DNA of 64,000 nt from Euborellia annulipes (taxonomy: Eukaryota; Arthropoda; Insecta; Dermaptera; Anisolabididae): positions 62,001 to 126,000 of the forward strand of contig JAKCPI010015453.1 in NCBI GenBank assembly GCA_023213315.1. Reading direction: 5' to 3'. This document shows, piece by piece, positions 10,831 through 22,666 of the stretch. Made by a program: the position numbers and the translations under genes. The notes under the pieces are model-generated. The model had not been told where the DNA came from. It saw only the letters and a list, made by a program, of their open reading frames with translations, and did no database searches. Numbering within the stretch: the stretch's first letter is position 1; every line of letters begins with the position of its first letter.

Positions 10831-10862
10831 TAGATTTTTTGTGTCAAATCTCTTATTATTTG

Positions 10863-11356
10863 TCCCCGTTTATTGACCCGAGGTGTTTACGTGCACGAAG
10901 ACACACACCTCAAACCCAACCGGCCTCTGACCGTAGCCATCTACCGGCACCCCGTGAAGTTACATTATTTCCTATCTCTAGCTCCTTCTCCTGCTTTCGT
11001 CTCTAGTTAGTTCTAGCTAGTGAACTAATCCTTATTTCTGGTTCCACCCGGTTTCTTTTATCCAGCCTCTTCTATGCTAGGCAAGATGTCCTAGTTTGAG
11101 GAGGGACTCCCTCAGCACCGACTCCTTTCAAAGATTGCATCACTGAGAGGGAACCTTCTTTACGTCCCTTCCACAGGACGGGATGTCACAGCAACTCCCT
11201 CTCCTCGTAGAGTTGCCTATTGAGATCCAATATTCCTATCCAGTGCCTGCTTGAGGATTAAATATTTTTATTTAATGAAAAATACCTCAAGCCCAGGATT
11301 TGAACAGGGATCTTCTTTGTAGAAGCCGACATCCTAGCCCACTACACCAATGAACT
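10863..11356 (-). mobile_element. SINE2 copy
   Basis: Colinear with 6396-6930, including GTGCACGAAGACACACACC, the central TCACTGAGAGGGAACC stretch and the tRNA-like head ending ACTACACCAATGAAC on the plus strand. Confidence 0.7.
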
Positions 11357-11357
11357 C

Positions 11358-11507
11358 GTTTTTTTGTCAACATATATTTAGTTTCCGCCGATATATTAGA
11401 TGTAAAATTTATAAACCGGGAAAAATACTTATATTTTGTTCTCTCTTGCCGAAGGTTAAGAGAAAGGTGTGTGCTGTGCGACCAGTCCCGCCAGATTTTT
11501 TTTTTCA
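11358..11507. repeat. Rearranged family A fragment
   Basis: Contains CAACATATATTTAGTTTCCG, TGTAAAATTTATAA and a half hairpin ending CCAGTCCCGCCAGA, in the family order but shortened internally. Confidence 0.5.
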
Positions 11508-11583
11508 TGCAGATCATTCTAATTTATGATGAACTCACTGACTATGCATAACAGCAAGAACTTGTTACCTATTATTTTTATTG

Positions 11584-12234
11584 TGTAGTGTAGTAGGCCG
11601 TGGGCCGATTGTATTCTTTTTTTTTTTTTGAAATAAAAAAAACACTCACACTTTTTTCTCATTAACACTCCACATTCACACAGTCTTTTCGGCAACTTAG
11701 GCCATATAAGACTTTTTACGATAACCGTTGTTAATGAATATATCTATTGGGGTTCCAGGCATTTCTATTTAAGTCATCTGGTATCCAAATGGCTTAAATA
11801 AAATCTTCGGACTGCCTGGGGTCCGAACCCGCAACTTTTGGTATACAAGGCAGCGGCGCTACCAACTACGCCACGCCCGGGGTTTGTGTTTATTTTATTA
11901 TTTTTTTTTTTTTAAAAAAATAAACATTTTTTTTTCCCTCCCCCCCCCCCTCCCCCCCCCCCCCCCTCTTTTTTTCCTCTCACCCTATAACATATTATTA
12001 TAAAAACATTATTTTTTTTATTTATTAATTTTAGTTTTGGGGATTTTTATTTTTATTTTTTTCTTTTTGGATTTGAATTAATTAAATAAAATCCCTGGAG
12101 CCTGAGGGCCGCCCCGGCGGGGATTGGTAGGTGGGGTGGGGACTCCTCCCCCCCCCCCCCCCCGCGGCAGGGGTGTTTATTTAATGTTAATATTTTTTCA
12201 ACAATACCACCGGCCCACGGCCTACTATACTACA
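11584..12234. mobile_element. 651-bp DNA element with 24-bp terminal inverted repeats
   Basis: The two ends are reverse complements over 24 bp with one mismatch; key core GTAGGCCGTGGGCC. A SINE1 copy (11613-11882) and C- and T-rich low-complexity DNA lie inside. A short T-rich flanking repeat is unclear, so the superfamily cannot be assigned. Confidence 0.65.
11613..11882 (-). mobile_element. SINE1 copy, near full length
   Basis: Poly(T) at 11618 is the inverted A tail. Minus-strand reading ends in the head GGGCGTGGCGTAGTTGG with box B GTTCGGACCCC. Confidence 0.7.
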
Positions 12235-12329
12235 TTTATTTTATAAATAAATAAGATTTTTTTTTAGCAAATTGAAAGAAAGCAAAACTATATACATAAA
12301 TAAATAAAAATGTTTGTCATTTCAAGGCT

Positions 12330-12433
12330 TTATTATGACCAGAATATTACACAAAACTCTGCAAATTATAAATTATGATCATGCTGTATGGAATCAGAAA
12401 ACATTCCCAATGGCGTCGTTATCAAAAAGTACT
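12330..12433 (+). CDS. Possible exon, unidentified
   Basis: ATGACCAGAATATTAC opens a 34-codon stretch (MTRILHKTLQIINYDHAVWN...) ending at a GTAAGT donor. It precedes the AIG1-like exon on the same strand by 1.8 kb, but no AIG1 N-terminal motif is evident. It could be chance. Confidence 0.2.
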
Positions 12434-13690
12434 CTTATGTAAGTACTACTTGACTTTATTTCATATTATTAATTAGAAAGTCAATTGTGTGTGCATGGAC
12501 TTTGATCTTTATAAAATAAATAAGATTAAAACGTAATTTTAAAGTGATTTTCCAATAAAGTACAAAAATCAAACCAACCGAACTTGATATCGATATATAG
12601 CCTACATTAAACAAACACGACGTTAAAATCTTAAAGGCAATCTTAGATGATATTAAATTTTAACTAACGCTTAGGGATTAAAGTTAATGCTGAAAATCAT
12701 ATCAGGTATATGTATATGGGTAGCGTAGGTATGCTATCTATTTATTGTAAAATACACATGAAAAAATAGAACAAATATTAAGAAATAGAAAACAACATTT
12801 ATTGTTAGTGAAGACCAAAATATATATTAAAAATTCATATAAATAAATTAAAAAAATATTTTCTTTGTTGTTTATTACGTCATAATGTTTTTAACTTATT
12901 TAAATTTGAAATATACTCTCTAAAAACGAATTAGTTAAAAACTACTAATTCAAAGTGCAAAGTAGACAACCAGTAAATAGTGGATATCCACTTTTTCAAT
13001 TAGTGAATTTTTAAAAAAATAATGACCAAAAAAAAAGAAACGTTTAAGATATATGAATAAAGGTGCGATCACACCGGGACCTAACTAGTGTTTACTGACT
13101 CGAGTTCTACTGAAGTTATTTGGTATATAAGTATGTCGCTGGTGTTAACAATGTTTTTTACTTGAATGTTACTATATTCCTTCCCAGCAATTTATTTCTA
13201 AATAAACTTAATAAAACTAATTATCGTTATATCAAGAAATATATTTACTAAATTTTAAGTAAAAATATTTCTTAATTGACTATTTAAAAAATAATATTTT
13301 ATTAATTTAAAAAAATTTGGAATCTATTTGTTTTGGCTTAACATATATTTCCTGCAATTTTTAACAAAAAATACAAGTTATCTGAATATTATTATTTATT
13401 TGTATTATTATTAAATAAATAAAGCCTTATATTGCCAAAAATGTCTTTATTAAGGAACCGATCAAACAGCTGATTGAAAATGTCGGCCATGTTGGCTTCT
13501 TAGACAGCCGGAATTGAATGAACTACTTTTTGAATTAGTAAAAAATAACTAATCTAAAAGTAACCAATAAACTTACTAAATATATTAGTAGATTCTACTC
13601 AAAATGACTAAATTTGATGTAATTTTCTTACCTACTATTTGAATAAGTAAAAATTCTACTAATCCGTTTTAAGAGAGTACCATTTCCTCC
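12434..13690. other. AT-rich spacer
   Basis: No exon, RNA gene or element end is recognised in this 1.25 kb, apart from short homopolymer tracts. Confidence 0.4.
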
Positions 13691-13696
13691 CCAACA

Positions 13697-13966
13697 CAGG
13701 GGCGTATATAAGGGGGAGGGCCGAGGGGGGCCCGGCGCCCCCCCCCCCGAAATTTCCCAAACACATATACATATATAGGGATATACAGACATCAGTCCAA
13801 CAAATTTTTCCGCAGGATGGACAACTTTGGTTCCGCAATAGAAAAAATGTTCCGCAAAAAATTTCGTGTGAAAAAAAATATAGTTTCTTAAAAAAAAAAT
13901 TTCCCGCAAAAAAAATTTTTGAGTTCGGGCCCCCCCCCCGAAAAAAAATTTCTATATACGCCCCTG
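13697..13966 (-). mobile_element. hAT-type MITE (family K), perfect 8-bp duplication
   Basis: Starts CAGGGGCGTATATA and ends TATATACGCCCCTG, flanked by CCCCAACA at 13689-13696 and 13967-13974. The interior is the reverse complement of 8039-8303. High identity plus perfect duplications suggest recent activity. Confidence 0.85.
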
Positions 13967-14273
13967 CCCCAACAATTAAGGTGAATATCTTGTTGGTGGT
14001 CTTCTGATTCTGACTGACTCCCTTGTTGATTGATCTGAAAGTTCTGGAGCAATTTCTTGAGGTTCGGGGTATGTTTCGTCCGCAGTTGCACCACTTAGAC
14101 ATGACATTAATTTTTAACACTTTTAACTAAATGTTAACACTTTGGTGTTAAAGTATTAGACCAATTTGAGACAAGAAGGTGTTAAAATGATTTAACGCTT
14201 TTGGTTAGAGAATGCGCATGAATGTGAGCTCCTAAAAAATTTAATTGAAAGCATTTATTTATTTGTTTAATAG

Positions 14274-14590
14274 TTGGCTGGCTGATTGCTTGTCTCGTGA
14301 ACCCGTCTCTCTTGGAGATTCACCTGCCTGGACAATCCTTCAACTCCCCTTGTGAGAAAATGTGGCAGGATTTGGACTACCATTCTGGCAAATTGTTCAC
14401 CTTGGCGTGTGTCCTGTTGGTGCCCGAATCCCTTGAATTATTCTTTCCATTCAATAGATACCCGGCTCGTATTTGGACGTTCAGTGTCGTTTATGTTTTC
14501 TGGATTGCGTTTATTATTACAACAGTTGTTTGGAGGATCGCTTGGCTGATTCCTATGTACCTATTTCATTTTTTAATTATTATTCTGTAG
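14274..14590 (+). CDS. AIG1/ADTRP-like membrane hydrolase, partial (one exon)
   Basis: An acceptor TTTAATAG precedes 14274, and the frame is open to a TAG at 14590. It encodes about 105 residues with two hydrophobic segments. The middle reads DYHSGKLFTL, then ESLELFF and RYPAR, followed by SVVYVFWIAF and WRIAWLIP. The order His, then E-x-hydrophobic, YP-x-R, Y-x-x-W and W-x-x-P matches the C-terminal half of FAR-17a/AIG1 family integral membrane proteins, which hydrolyse fatty-acid esters of hydroxy fatty acids. The His of YHS aligns with the family's catalytic His. N-terminal exons carrying the catalytic Thr were not found. It may be a dispersed exon or a pseudogene; a weak GTACCT donor at ~14558 is possible. 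Confidence 0.45.
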
Positions 14591-15073
14591 ATTAAACATT
14601 TATGTAAATCCTTTGATTATAATGGATTGAGAGCAAATGTCACATTGACAATTTTTCTAAATTAAGGGGCCAAATCATTTGTAATTAATTATTTTCATTA
14701 GAAATTTATGTTTAAAGGGTCCGGATCCTGGATCTCCCTTTGCCCCCTCCCAATAAATAAATAATAGGTCTATTTGTTTCGCTTGCCATTGCAGTACAAT
14801 TTATACATTTTACCCTGCATTTTTTTTTTTTTAATTTTTTGCACGATGGCATAACTTACATTCTGTTCTTTTAAAACTTGGGCGAAGCAGAAAATATAAA
14901 TTTTGCTATATAATTTGACCCAATGGAATAGATGGTGTGAATTGTGCAGAGCGACCTCAGCGCCAAGGTTTTAGTAGTTGACCACCCTATGTCACCATTT
15001 TCTCTCAATCTACTTCGATTAAAGTAAATATCGACAATAAATAAGTAAGGTTTTATTTTCATTTTTTTTTTAA

Positions 15074-15385
15074 GTGGAACTTTTATTTGATGCCCTCAAA
15101 TTTTTTCAATGGTCTATCAGCATGTCGCGTTACAAACCGTGACGTCACAAGCCGTGACGACAAAAATAGGAAAGTTGAAATTTAATATATATGATGAATT
15201 ATAAAAAAATAATTGTGAGATTTAATTATTAAATCTTTAAATTGATAAAATTTAATTTTTAAAATAATTTAAAATGATTCAAATCTTCAATTAATAAATA
15301 AATATTGTTCTCAGTTTTTAACATGCGCCTATTGATTTTCCATTTTCCAATTATTACGCCTACGACCCGAAAAAAGTTTCACTTG
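15074..15385. mobile_element. Family I repeat, inverted relative to 4372-4757
   Basis: AAGTGGAACTTTTATTTGA ... AAAAAGTTTCACTT. The interior has GTGACGTCAC and the AAATAGGAAAGTTGAAATTT stretch, matching the other copy in reverse. Confidence 0.55.
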
Positions 15386-16258
15386 CATCGCGGTTTCATA
15401 AAAACACACAATGATTTTTTTATTAATTTTATAATTTTTATTTATTTAAGGATCAGCTTTTTAAAAATATTCGAAACAATCCAAGACAAAAATGACAACT
15501 GAAGGTTAGGTTAGGTTAGATTATTAAGAACTCAAAGATGATGACTTCAATCGAACAGATATCAAAATATTCAAAAGTGATAGATAGCGTGCCATGGCAG
15601 CTTTAAACTTTTTACCATCTAATATAACATATCACTTTATGTTTTTAGTATTAAGTCACGTTTCAACTAGAGCCAACGGTCACCAGTTTAAATTTAATTG
15701 TGTATAATTAGCCTCTCTAGCTTAACGATTAATTAACAGAGCCAGACTCTCTGGATTTAATACATTCTGCCTCCACGGGATCCTCTGGTTTATCGTTATT
15801 TTAATTTATTGGTGGCGATTACATGAAAATTTTCATCTAAATAAAAAATGTCAATATTTAATGAAGAAAATTAAATTAGATGAGGTAAATATAAAATTAC
15901 TATTAATTCTAAAAAAAAAAAATGTTAATGAATAAAAAAAAATAATTTTTAGATAAGTCCAATTCGGATATGCAATCTTTCTGAAAATCAATTTTTAAAA
16001 TCAACTGATAAGGAGGAGAAAAAATCAGCAAGTCCTTAACAATTTTGTTGTCTAATTATATTATGTTAATAAATAAATAAATAAATACACATTTTATATT
16101 TGCTATTTTGTGAACATTCAAAGGGTAGATTTCCTTAGGAGGTATTTAAAGAAAAGTTTCTCCTTAAAGGGTCGTTTTTATATATTATTTCCAAAAGATT
16201 TGATAACAAAGAAAGATTTTAACCAAGAAAATTGACTTTTTCCTTTGAGTTTGTTTTC
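15386..16258. other. AT-rich spacer
   Basis: Nothing beyond AT-rich sequence and a (TTAGG)-like run near 15506-15522 is recognised. Confidence 0.35.
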
Positions 16259-16587
16259 TAGGGTCCGACCGAAACAAGATTTTCAACCGATTTCCTCAAT
16301 CTAGGGCGACCCGAAACTTGTATTTCCTATAAAAAAATTCAAATCATTTTAGTTTTTTTTTTTTGTTAATTTTTCCCCTCCCGTGAAAATCATTTTACTT
16401 TTTTTACGGAGACTTAATTTTTTCCGCACCTTTTCCGCTTTTGCAAATCATTTGACCGTTTTTTTTGCATGCGAGTCTCATCCCATCTTTTCCTACTCAG
16501 GTTTCGGCAGGCCAAAAGTTTCGGCTACTTTTTGGCCGAAACCAAAACGCAAACAGATTTACAAACCGAATATTCGGTCGGTTCCTA
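16259..16587. mobile_element. hAT-like element (family L)
   Basis: Ends TAGGGTCCGACCGAAAC and TTCGGTCGGTTCCTA, with flanks TTGTTTTC / ATGTTTTC (7 of 8 match). CCGAAAC motifs recur inside. A truncated copy is at 37496-37765. Confidence 0.6.
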
Positions 16588-16787
16588 ATGTTTTCACTAG
16601 AAATCATATAATCTTTCAAACCCAGGATCTCCAACCTACGAAGCGTTTTCCTTGTAGCAGATCATAGAAACGACTGAAGGTCAATTGTATTGTAGGTAGC
16701 CGTATAGTCATTTGATCCACTATTTAAGAACGAATGAAAGAGGGAGGAAGGCAGAGGCAGCCAAGAAAAAATGCTTTCACCAAACAT

Positions 16788-16925
16788 GAAAACGTTTCGG
16801 TGCATTTATTAAGTACCATCTTCAGTTCATTTATCGGTGGATATTTTGCTCAGAGTTGGTCGAGTAATATAGCATATTAATAATGGTCTGAAGATGGCAC
16901 ATAATAAATGCACCGAAACGTTTCC
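16788..16925. repeat. Inverted pair of hammerhead-like motifs
   Basis: A minus-strand copy (16790-16825) and a plus-strand copy (16887-16923) both read CUGAAGAUGG ... GCACCGAAACGUU. The cleavage triplet would be GUU rather than GUC, still an NUH. Stem II is imperfect in each. Confidence 0.5.
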
Positions 16926-17269
16926 AGTTAATTGGTAAAAACATCCAGAGTATTTCATTTGCACACTTGTCAACAAAACCAAGGTGGATGACTTTTTTTC
17001 TTGTTTTATACAAAAAAAAGTGCACAGAGTAATAATGCTGTGATTTAAATTAAGAGGTAGATCTTCTTTTTCCCTCAATGGCGGTCTTATCTCAAATTCG
17101 ATCCTGATGGCGATTGGTTCCTTTATGCATAAAACCGTCACAATACAGTGCTTCTCGTTATATTAATAAAGGAAGTTTTTTTTTTTTAATAGTATATAAA
17201 AGGTAAATTCTGTCTGTCTGTCTATGACACGTAAACTCCGAAACTACCAAGACATGACACACTAATGTC

Positions 17270-17545
17270 TACCTCACACAGACACGATTGTGTCGTTTGG
17301 GATGCCTAGCTCAATGGCGTTAAAAGTTTTTATGTGAGAATCAAAAGTGGCGCTGAGATGTGCTCCGTGCTGCGTGGCGCCTCTGCACGGATTTTCTGGA
17401 CAAGGGCGTGTGAACGACGAAAGATCGATCGGTGGCTCGAAACAAACCCCCGAAAAGGGGGGGGACCAACTAGACACAGATGTCTGGTCTCCCTGACACC
17501 TCCAACTAATCTAAACAAGCTCGAAAGAATGAGAAAGAAGGACAA
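17270..17545. other. GC-richer block, unassigned
   Basis: Composition rises well above its surroundings (CTCCGTGCTGCGTGGCGCC), and both strands are open for ~80 codons. No family motif or splice pair is convincing. It could be a gene 5' end or the 5' UTR of a retroelement. Confidence 0.3.
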
Positions 17546-17650
17546 AGAAATTAATTATGATTTGGATTTCAAAAAAAAAAAAAAAATATGAAAATTTGAG
17601 GGGGGGGGGGGGGGAGGCGATGAGTTGTTCCTGGCCAGAAGGGCTGCTGC

Positions 17651-17836
17651 ATGGATGGGGTGCCCCCCATAATCCCCCAATCGATGCCAGTGGCCACCAC
17701 CAACACCAAGGTCACCAGCCAGCCAGATAGAGGAGATCTCACCACGCGAGAGCCTCATCAATACATTCGACTGGAAGAGCCTGCCTGCACTGCCTTCCTT
17801 ATCAGACCAGACAGAAATAAAATCACCTTCAACTGA
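17651..17836 (+). CDS. Possible exon, unidentified
   Basis: A 61-residue open frame with balanced codons (MPVATTNTKVTSQPDRGD ... LIRPDRNKITFN, stop). The opposite strand is equally open, so the coding strand is uncertain. No domain recognised. Confidence 0.22.
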   Translation: MDGVPPIIPQSMPVATTNTKVTSQPDRGDLTTREPHQYIRLEEPACTAFLIRPDRNKITFN

Positions 17837-18049
17837 TAATTGCCCCAACACAATTAATTATCCCACCCACTATCTTTTCAGAGCAAGAAAGAAATTCAAT
17901 TTGAACTTGGATCTGTAAGTAAAAAAAATCTTTCACAAGGTCAGCGTATATCCGTCGAATTGAATATGGAACAAGCAGACACTGTTTTATTTTTATGGAG
18001 AAATTGTTTTTTAACTTGATCAATCAAGTCAGTGGCTGTATTTTCATAT

Positions 18050-18310
18050 AGACAGAGAAGTAGCAGATGCAGTCAAAAATACAAAGTCGCCGATATGATG
18101 GAATTTATGAGACGTTTCGGGTGAAGTCCATCTATCCATCTTCAGTCTTTCAAAATTGTTAAAAGTGTCTCGGAGTTGGTCAATAGGGCAATACATGTAA
18201 ATGTATGTATCATATGTCCTGTCGATGTGGGCCATCGTATTTAATTACTAAAAAGATGGGTAGATGAAATTCACCCGAAACGTCTCATCAAATTGTATTA
18301 AATCGAGGGC
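18050..18310. repeat. Inverted pair of hammerhead-like motifs
   Basis: Minus copy 18109-18146 reads CUGAAGAUGG ... CACCCGAAACGUC. The plus copy at 18250-18288 keeps CACCCGAAACGUC but its CUGA is mutated to AAAA. GAGTTGGTCAA after the core is shared with 16840-16862 and 44720-44740. Confidence 0.5.
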
Positions 18311-18475
18311 TTTTGTTTTTTGGCTGTATCTCTCCTTCTCCTGTTTTAGCTTGATCTGTTAGATGAGACAAGGCTTGAAAAGGAGAGGAATAAATAAATA
18401 GCAAATTTACTCAATTCTGACTTGTGATCAGGAAAACATAGATGACGTTTCTCTTGGCCCAGGCCTTACATTTTT

Positions 18476-19160
18476 ACTTTCTCTTACCACTATATATGTT
18501 ATTATATAGAGAGAAAGTATTGCGATCATGTCAAAAATTCGGTGTCGAGATTTTGATGGATCTTCACGTTTTGAGGTCCCTTCTGAAGTTCAAAAAAGTA
18601 GAGTTTTCGCGACATGGACTGTCTGTGGGTGTGTGTGTGTGTGTGGACATGTTTTAACCATGAAGGAATTGATCTAGGAGGTTGAAATTTTATATTTAAG
18701 TTAGACACCCCCTGGGACGTGAAAAGAAGCTTTTGAACAAAATCGACTAGAGTACTAGTAGTTCTTTACTGATGCACTTTTTCAGTTTTTTTCGATATTC
18801 TCCAAGTTCGTTCCAACTATTTTTTTTTAAATTTCTTTCAAATGAATATTCTCATTTTGTCGATTGAAATCTTCTGAAGACCACTTTACTCTTGTACTCC
18901 ATAGAAAAGATAGGAGAAATGGCTGCCATGGTAACAAAATATAATATTTTCCCATACTTATAAATTTTACATCTTGAAATTCGAATGTACCGTACTGTCG
19001 GAGACTAAATATATGCCGACACGAAAAATCTGGTGTGACAAGCACAGAACACAACTTTCGATTATCGAAGGTAAGAGCAAGGGCGTCCGCAGGTTTTTGG
19101 GGGGGGAGGTTTTTGGGGGGGGTAAGAGAAAGTTGTGTGCTGAGCGCCAGTCACACTAGA
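18476..19160 (+). mobile_element. Family A element, near-complete
   Basis: Begins ACTTTCTCTTACC, includes the GT tract at 18626-18645 and ends with the hairpin. Its loop is interrupted by a G-rich insert at about 19077-19121 flanked by repeated GTAAGAG. Confidence 0.7.
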
Positions 19161-19182
19161 TTTTTATGAAATAAACCAAAAG

Positions 19183-19514
19183 GAAGTAATTGATTTTTGA
19201 ATTTTAATCAAAATTGTTGGAGCGAATTTTGAGAAAATTGAAAAATCCTGAAAAAGTACATCAGTAAAGTACTAGTACTCTTTGGCCGATTTTGTTTAAA
19301 AGCTTATTTTCACGATCCAGGATGGTACAAAACTTAAATATAAAATTTCAATCTCCTAGCTCCAGTCCTTCATGCTTTAAATTGAACGCACAGACAGACA
19401 GACAGACCATTTCGTGAAAACCACTTTTTTGGATTCAGGGGACCTCAAAACGTGAAGATCCATCAAGATCATCAAATTTTTGGTATATTAACATATATAG
19501 AGGTAAGAGAAAGT
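19183..19514 (-). mobile_element. Family A element, hairpin end missing
   Basis: Runs from the AATTGATTTTTGAATTTTAA segment to GAGGTAAGAGAAAGT. The 3' half and terminal hairpin are absent. Confidence 0.65.
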
Positions 19515-20165
19515 AAAAAGACAAAGCAACAAAGTTTTGTTAAGGGCAGTGAGATATCGTAGAAGATATTCTTAAACGAAGATCCATTCAGAGATAGCTA
19601 ATTGAAAATATTTCTTCCTTCAACTGAACTTCTTTGAATGAATTGTAAGAAACCACAAAATAAATATTTATTCATCAAAAAGGATTCAAATAAAATTGTT
19701 AGTACAATACAACCAAAAAGCGTATCAAAAATAAGTTTTAATTTATTTTTTTTTTTAATCTCTAAGCCTGTATTTATTTATTTTGCAGATTAGCTTACTC
19801 TGTGATTCAGGAAATAGAATTTGCATCTTCAATTTAAAAACGCAAAGCTCATCCTTTTCAAATGATTTTTATCATAAAAGAGAATATTTTCATAAGTAGC
19901 TATATATTTTTTTTGGATAAAAAAAATTCTTTCCCAAATATCATATAAGTATTGATTTCTCTATTCATCAAAAAAAAAAAAAAAAAAATAAATAAATAAT
20001 CCGGCCTTTTTTTCTCTCTCAATTCCCATTGAACATGATAATATGCAAAAAATCTGGTGTGATTAGTGCACATCATTTTTGTGTCGTGGAATATTTTTTT
20101 ACCGATAGTATATTAAAACCCTAGAGGTAAAATTTTATAGTAAATCAGAACAGGGTCGTAGCCGA
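19515..20165. other. AT-rich spacer with a small family A scrap at 20048-20145
   Basis: Contains ATCTGGTGTGATTAGTGCAC and GTGTCG from the family A end. Nothing else recognised. Confidence 0.4.
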
Positions 20166-20173
20166 ATGAGGGG

Positions 20174-20768
20174 TAGGGATGAAAAAGTCGTCTCTGACTT
20201 TACTCAAGAATCGATACTAAATATAATCGACTTTTTAGAATCGAGTTGAAACTCTTTCAAGTCGAATAGAATCGATTCTCACTGGACGACTTCGACTTTT
20301 TTCTTACAATACTTGGTATCCGATGGTAATATAGTTTGTAACGTTTTCATTGATTGATTTTCATCTTTCTTTTAAAACCTGAACATAACACACCAATCAA
20401 CACGCTTTCTAAGAGCGGTTAGTGAACATATCTGGCATTCTTAATTCAATATTTCAATAATGTTTTATTTTGTTTATATTTTATTTAAATGTTCGGTGCC
20501 ATATCACGTGCTATTTCTGGATAGAATATTATTTTATGAAAATATTGAAAACAATATTTGTGTTTGTTGTATTTAATAAAATGTTTAAATACTTAATAAA
20601 TCTTATATTATAAATAAATATTATAAATAAATAAATATATTTAATATTTACTAAGCACGAGTTATAAAGTTTTTAAAAAGTCGACTTTCAGAAATGATTA
20701 ATCGATTCCGAGAATCGAATCAGTTACAAAATCGAAAATCGACTTTTGGAGGGCGATTTCAATCCCTA
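20174..20768 (+). mobile_element. hAT-like element (family M), 595 bp
   Basis: Ends TAGGGAT and ATCCCTA, with flanks ATGAGGGG / ATGAAGAG (6 of 8). Subterminal repeats of TCGACTT and GAATCGATT. Same length as the inverted copy at 21633-22227. Confidence 0.65.
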
Positions 20769-21149
20769 ATGAAGAGATATGGGGTTCGACCCCTCACCCA
20801 AAAAAATTTTCTGGCTACGGTCATGAATCAGTGAATATTTTCCGTTCCTCGAATCCATTTTATAACTAAAGTGTGATCTGGGGAATATTATATTTTAAAT
20901 AGCACCTAAAAATAATTGATTTATAAATTTTAATCCAAATCGTTTTGCGTATCAATTTATTTTGAACGAAATATTCGTATTTAAAATTTTTTGGGACTGG
21001 TTATGAGATTGACTTTCTCCTCGAACGAAAAATACACCGTCACGTTCTTTGTCTTTTATTGAGCAGGTCAAGAAGTTGAATATAAAACCGGCTATAGAAG
21101 TATTACGAATTGGTTCGTTTTCTTTATTATTATAATGCATAGTTTGCAC

Positions 21150-21620
21150 TTTTTCATTTAAATAAAATGGGATCCGGAGTCACTCTTGATTGATAAATAA
21201 TTAATTAAATATCTAATCAAGAACATGGAGTAAAAAGAAAAATACAAATTTGAATACAATAACATAATACTTAAGATTTAAAATTGTTATCACTAAACTT
21301 TAGATTAACTGATTTTTCTTTAAAAAAAAAATGCGCTATTTAATTAAAATTCCTTCGTTTTATTTTAACACTCTTAAGATTGATTATGTTTCTCTTATCG
21401 TTTTAATAAACAAGTTTGAATGATGTGAATTTCCAATTTGGAGATTAAAAAATGAAATAAATAATTGATAAAATTGATATCTAAATATATAAATAGGCTG
21501 GCAAAGAAGGTTTATTTGAAATAACACCTTTTATATAACACTTACGGTTGTATTTATTAGAACAACTAGAGTGTATTCATTTTTACTTTTTGTTTTCTCG
21601 AAGAGGGTCATTCAATTAAG
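21150..21620. other. AT-rich spacer between the two family M copies
   Basis: No element ends or exons recognised. Confidence 0.35.
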
Positions 21621-21632
21621 GGAAGAACGGGC

Positions 21633-22227
21633 TAGGGATGGAAAAGGGATGGAATCGACTTGATATTTTTCGATTCTCGAAATCGATTAATCGTTTCTGA
21701 AAGTCGACTTTTTAAAAACTCTATAACTCGTGCATAGGAGATACTCAGTAAATATTAAATGTATTTATTTATTTATAATATAAGATTTATTAAGTATTTA
21801 AACATTTTATTAAATACAAAACACTCAAATATTGTTTTCAATATTTTCATAAAATAATATTCTATCCAGAAATTGCAAGTGATATGACACCGAACATTAA
21901 AATAAAATATGAAAGTTGAGTATCAAAATAAAACATTAAAATTGAGGAATTAAGAATGCCACATATGTTCACTAACCGATGTTAGAAAGCGTGTTGATTG
22001 GTGTGTTATGTGTAGGTTTTAAAAGAAAGATGAAAATCAATCAATGAAAACGTTACAAACTATATTACCATCGGATACTAAGTATTGTAAGAAAAAAGTC
22101 GAAGTCGTCGAGTGAGAATCGATTCTAGTCGACTTGAAAGAGTTTCAACTCGATTCTAAACAGCCGATTATTTTCCAGTAAAAAGATCGATTCTTGAATA
22201 AAGTCAGAGTCGACTTTTGCATTTCTA
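21633..22227 (-). mobile_element. hAT-like element (family M), inverted copy, 595 bp
   Basis: Reverse complement of the 20174-20768 copy, flanked by GAACGGGC / GAACGGGA (7 of 8). The two form an inverted pair about 860 bp apart. Confidence 0.65.
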
Positions 22228-22666
22228 GAACGGGAGTTTTTTTTTTTTTTGGGGGGGGGGAGGGATTTATCAATAGAGACATCAACTATGGATTGAAAGC
22301 ACGGATGAATTTCGGATGAGAGAAACAATCGTATGGAATGAAATGTAATTAAAAAAGGCTAAAAAAATAAAATTATTCTTCGTTACAAATAATATATTTT
22401 AACTATGATATGTGTCAAGGTAATAGAGAACAAAAAAAATCTAGAATAAATAAATAACTATTATTATTTTTTATATAATAAATAATAATCCTTAGGAATA
22501 AGAAGGTCGTAAAAAGGATTTGAGAGGGGGATGGAATATTTGGAAATTTGTGGTTAACTTGTCTAATATCTAGGTAGGCCTATATTTTAATTTTTCTTTC
22601 CAAATCAAGGCTAGATCAAATGATCATCTTAAAAAGAAATTCGAAATTTCTTTTGAGGCCATTTAA

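Noticed and set aside
13628..14120. A 153-codon minus-strand frame
   Set aside because: It runs through the family K MITE and its homopolymer tracts; no protein motif.
15506..15522. TTAGG-like repeats suggesting an interstitial telomere
   Set aside because: Only two to three imperfect units; below what chance gives in AT-rich DNA.
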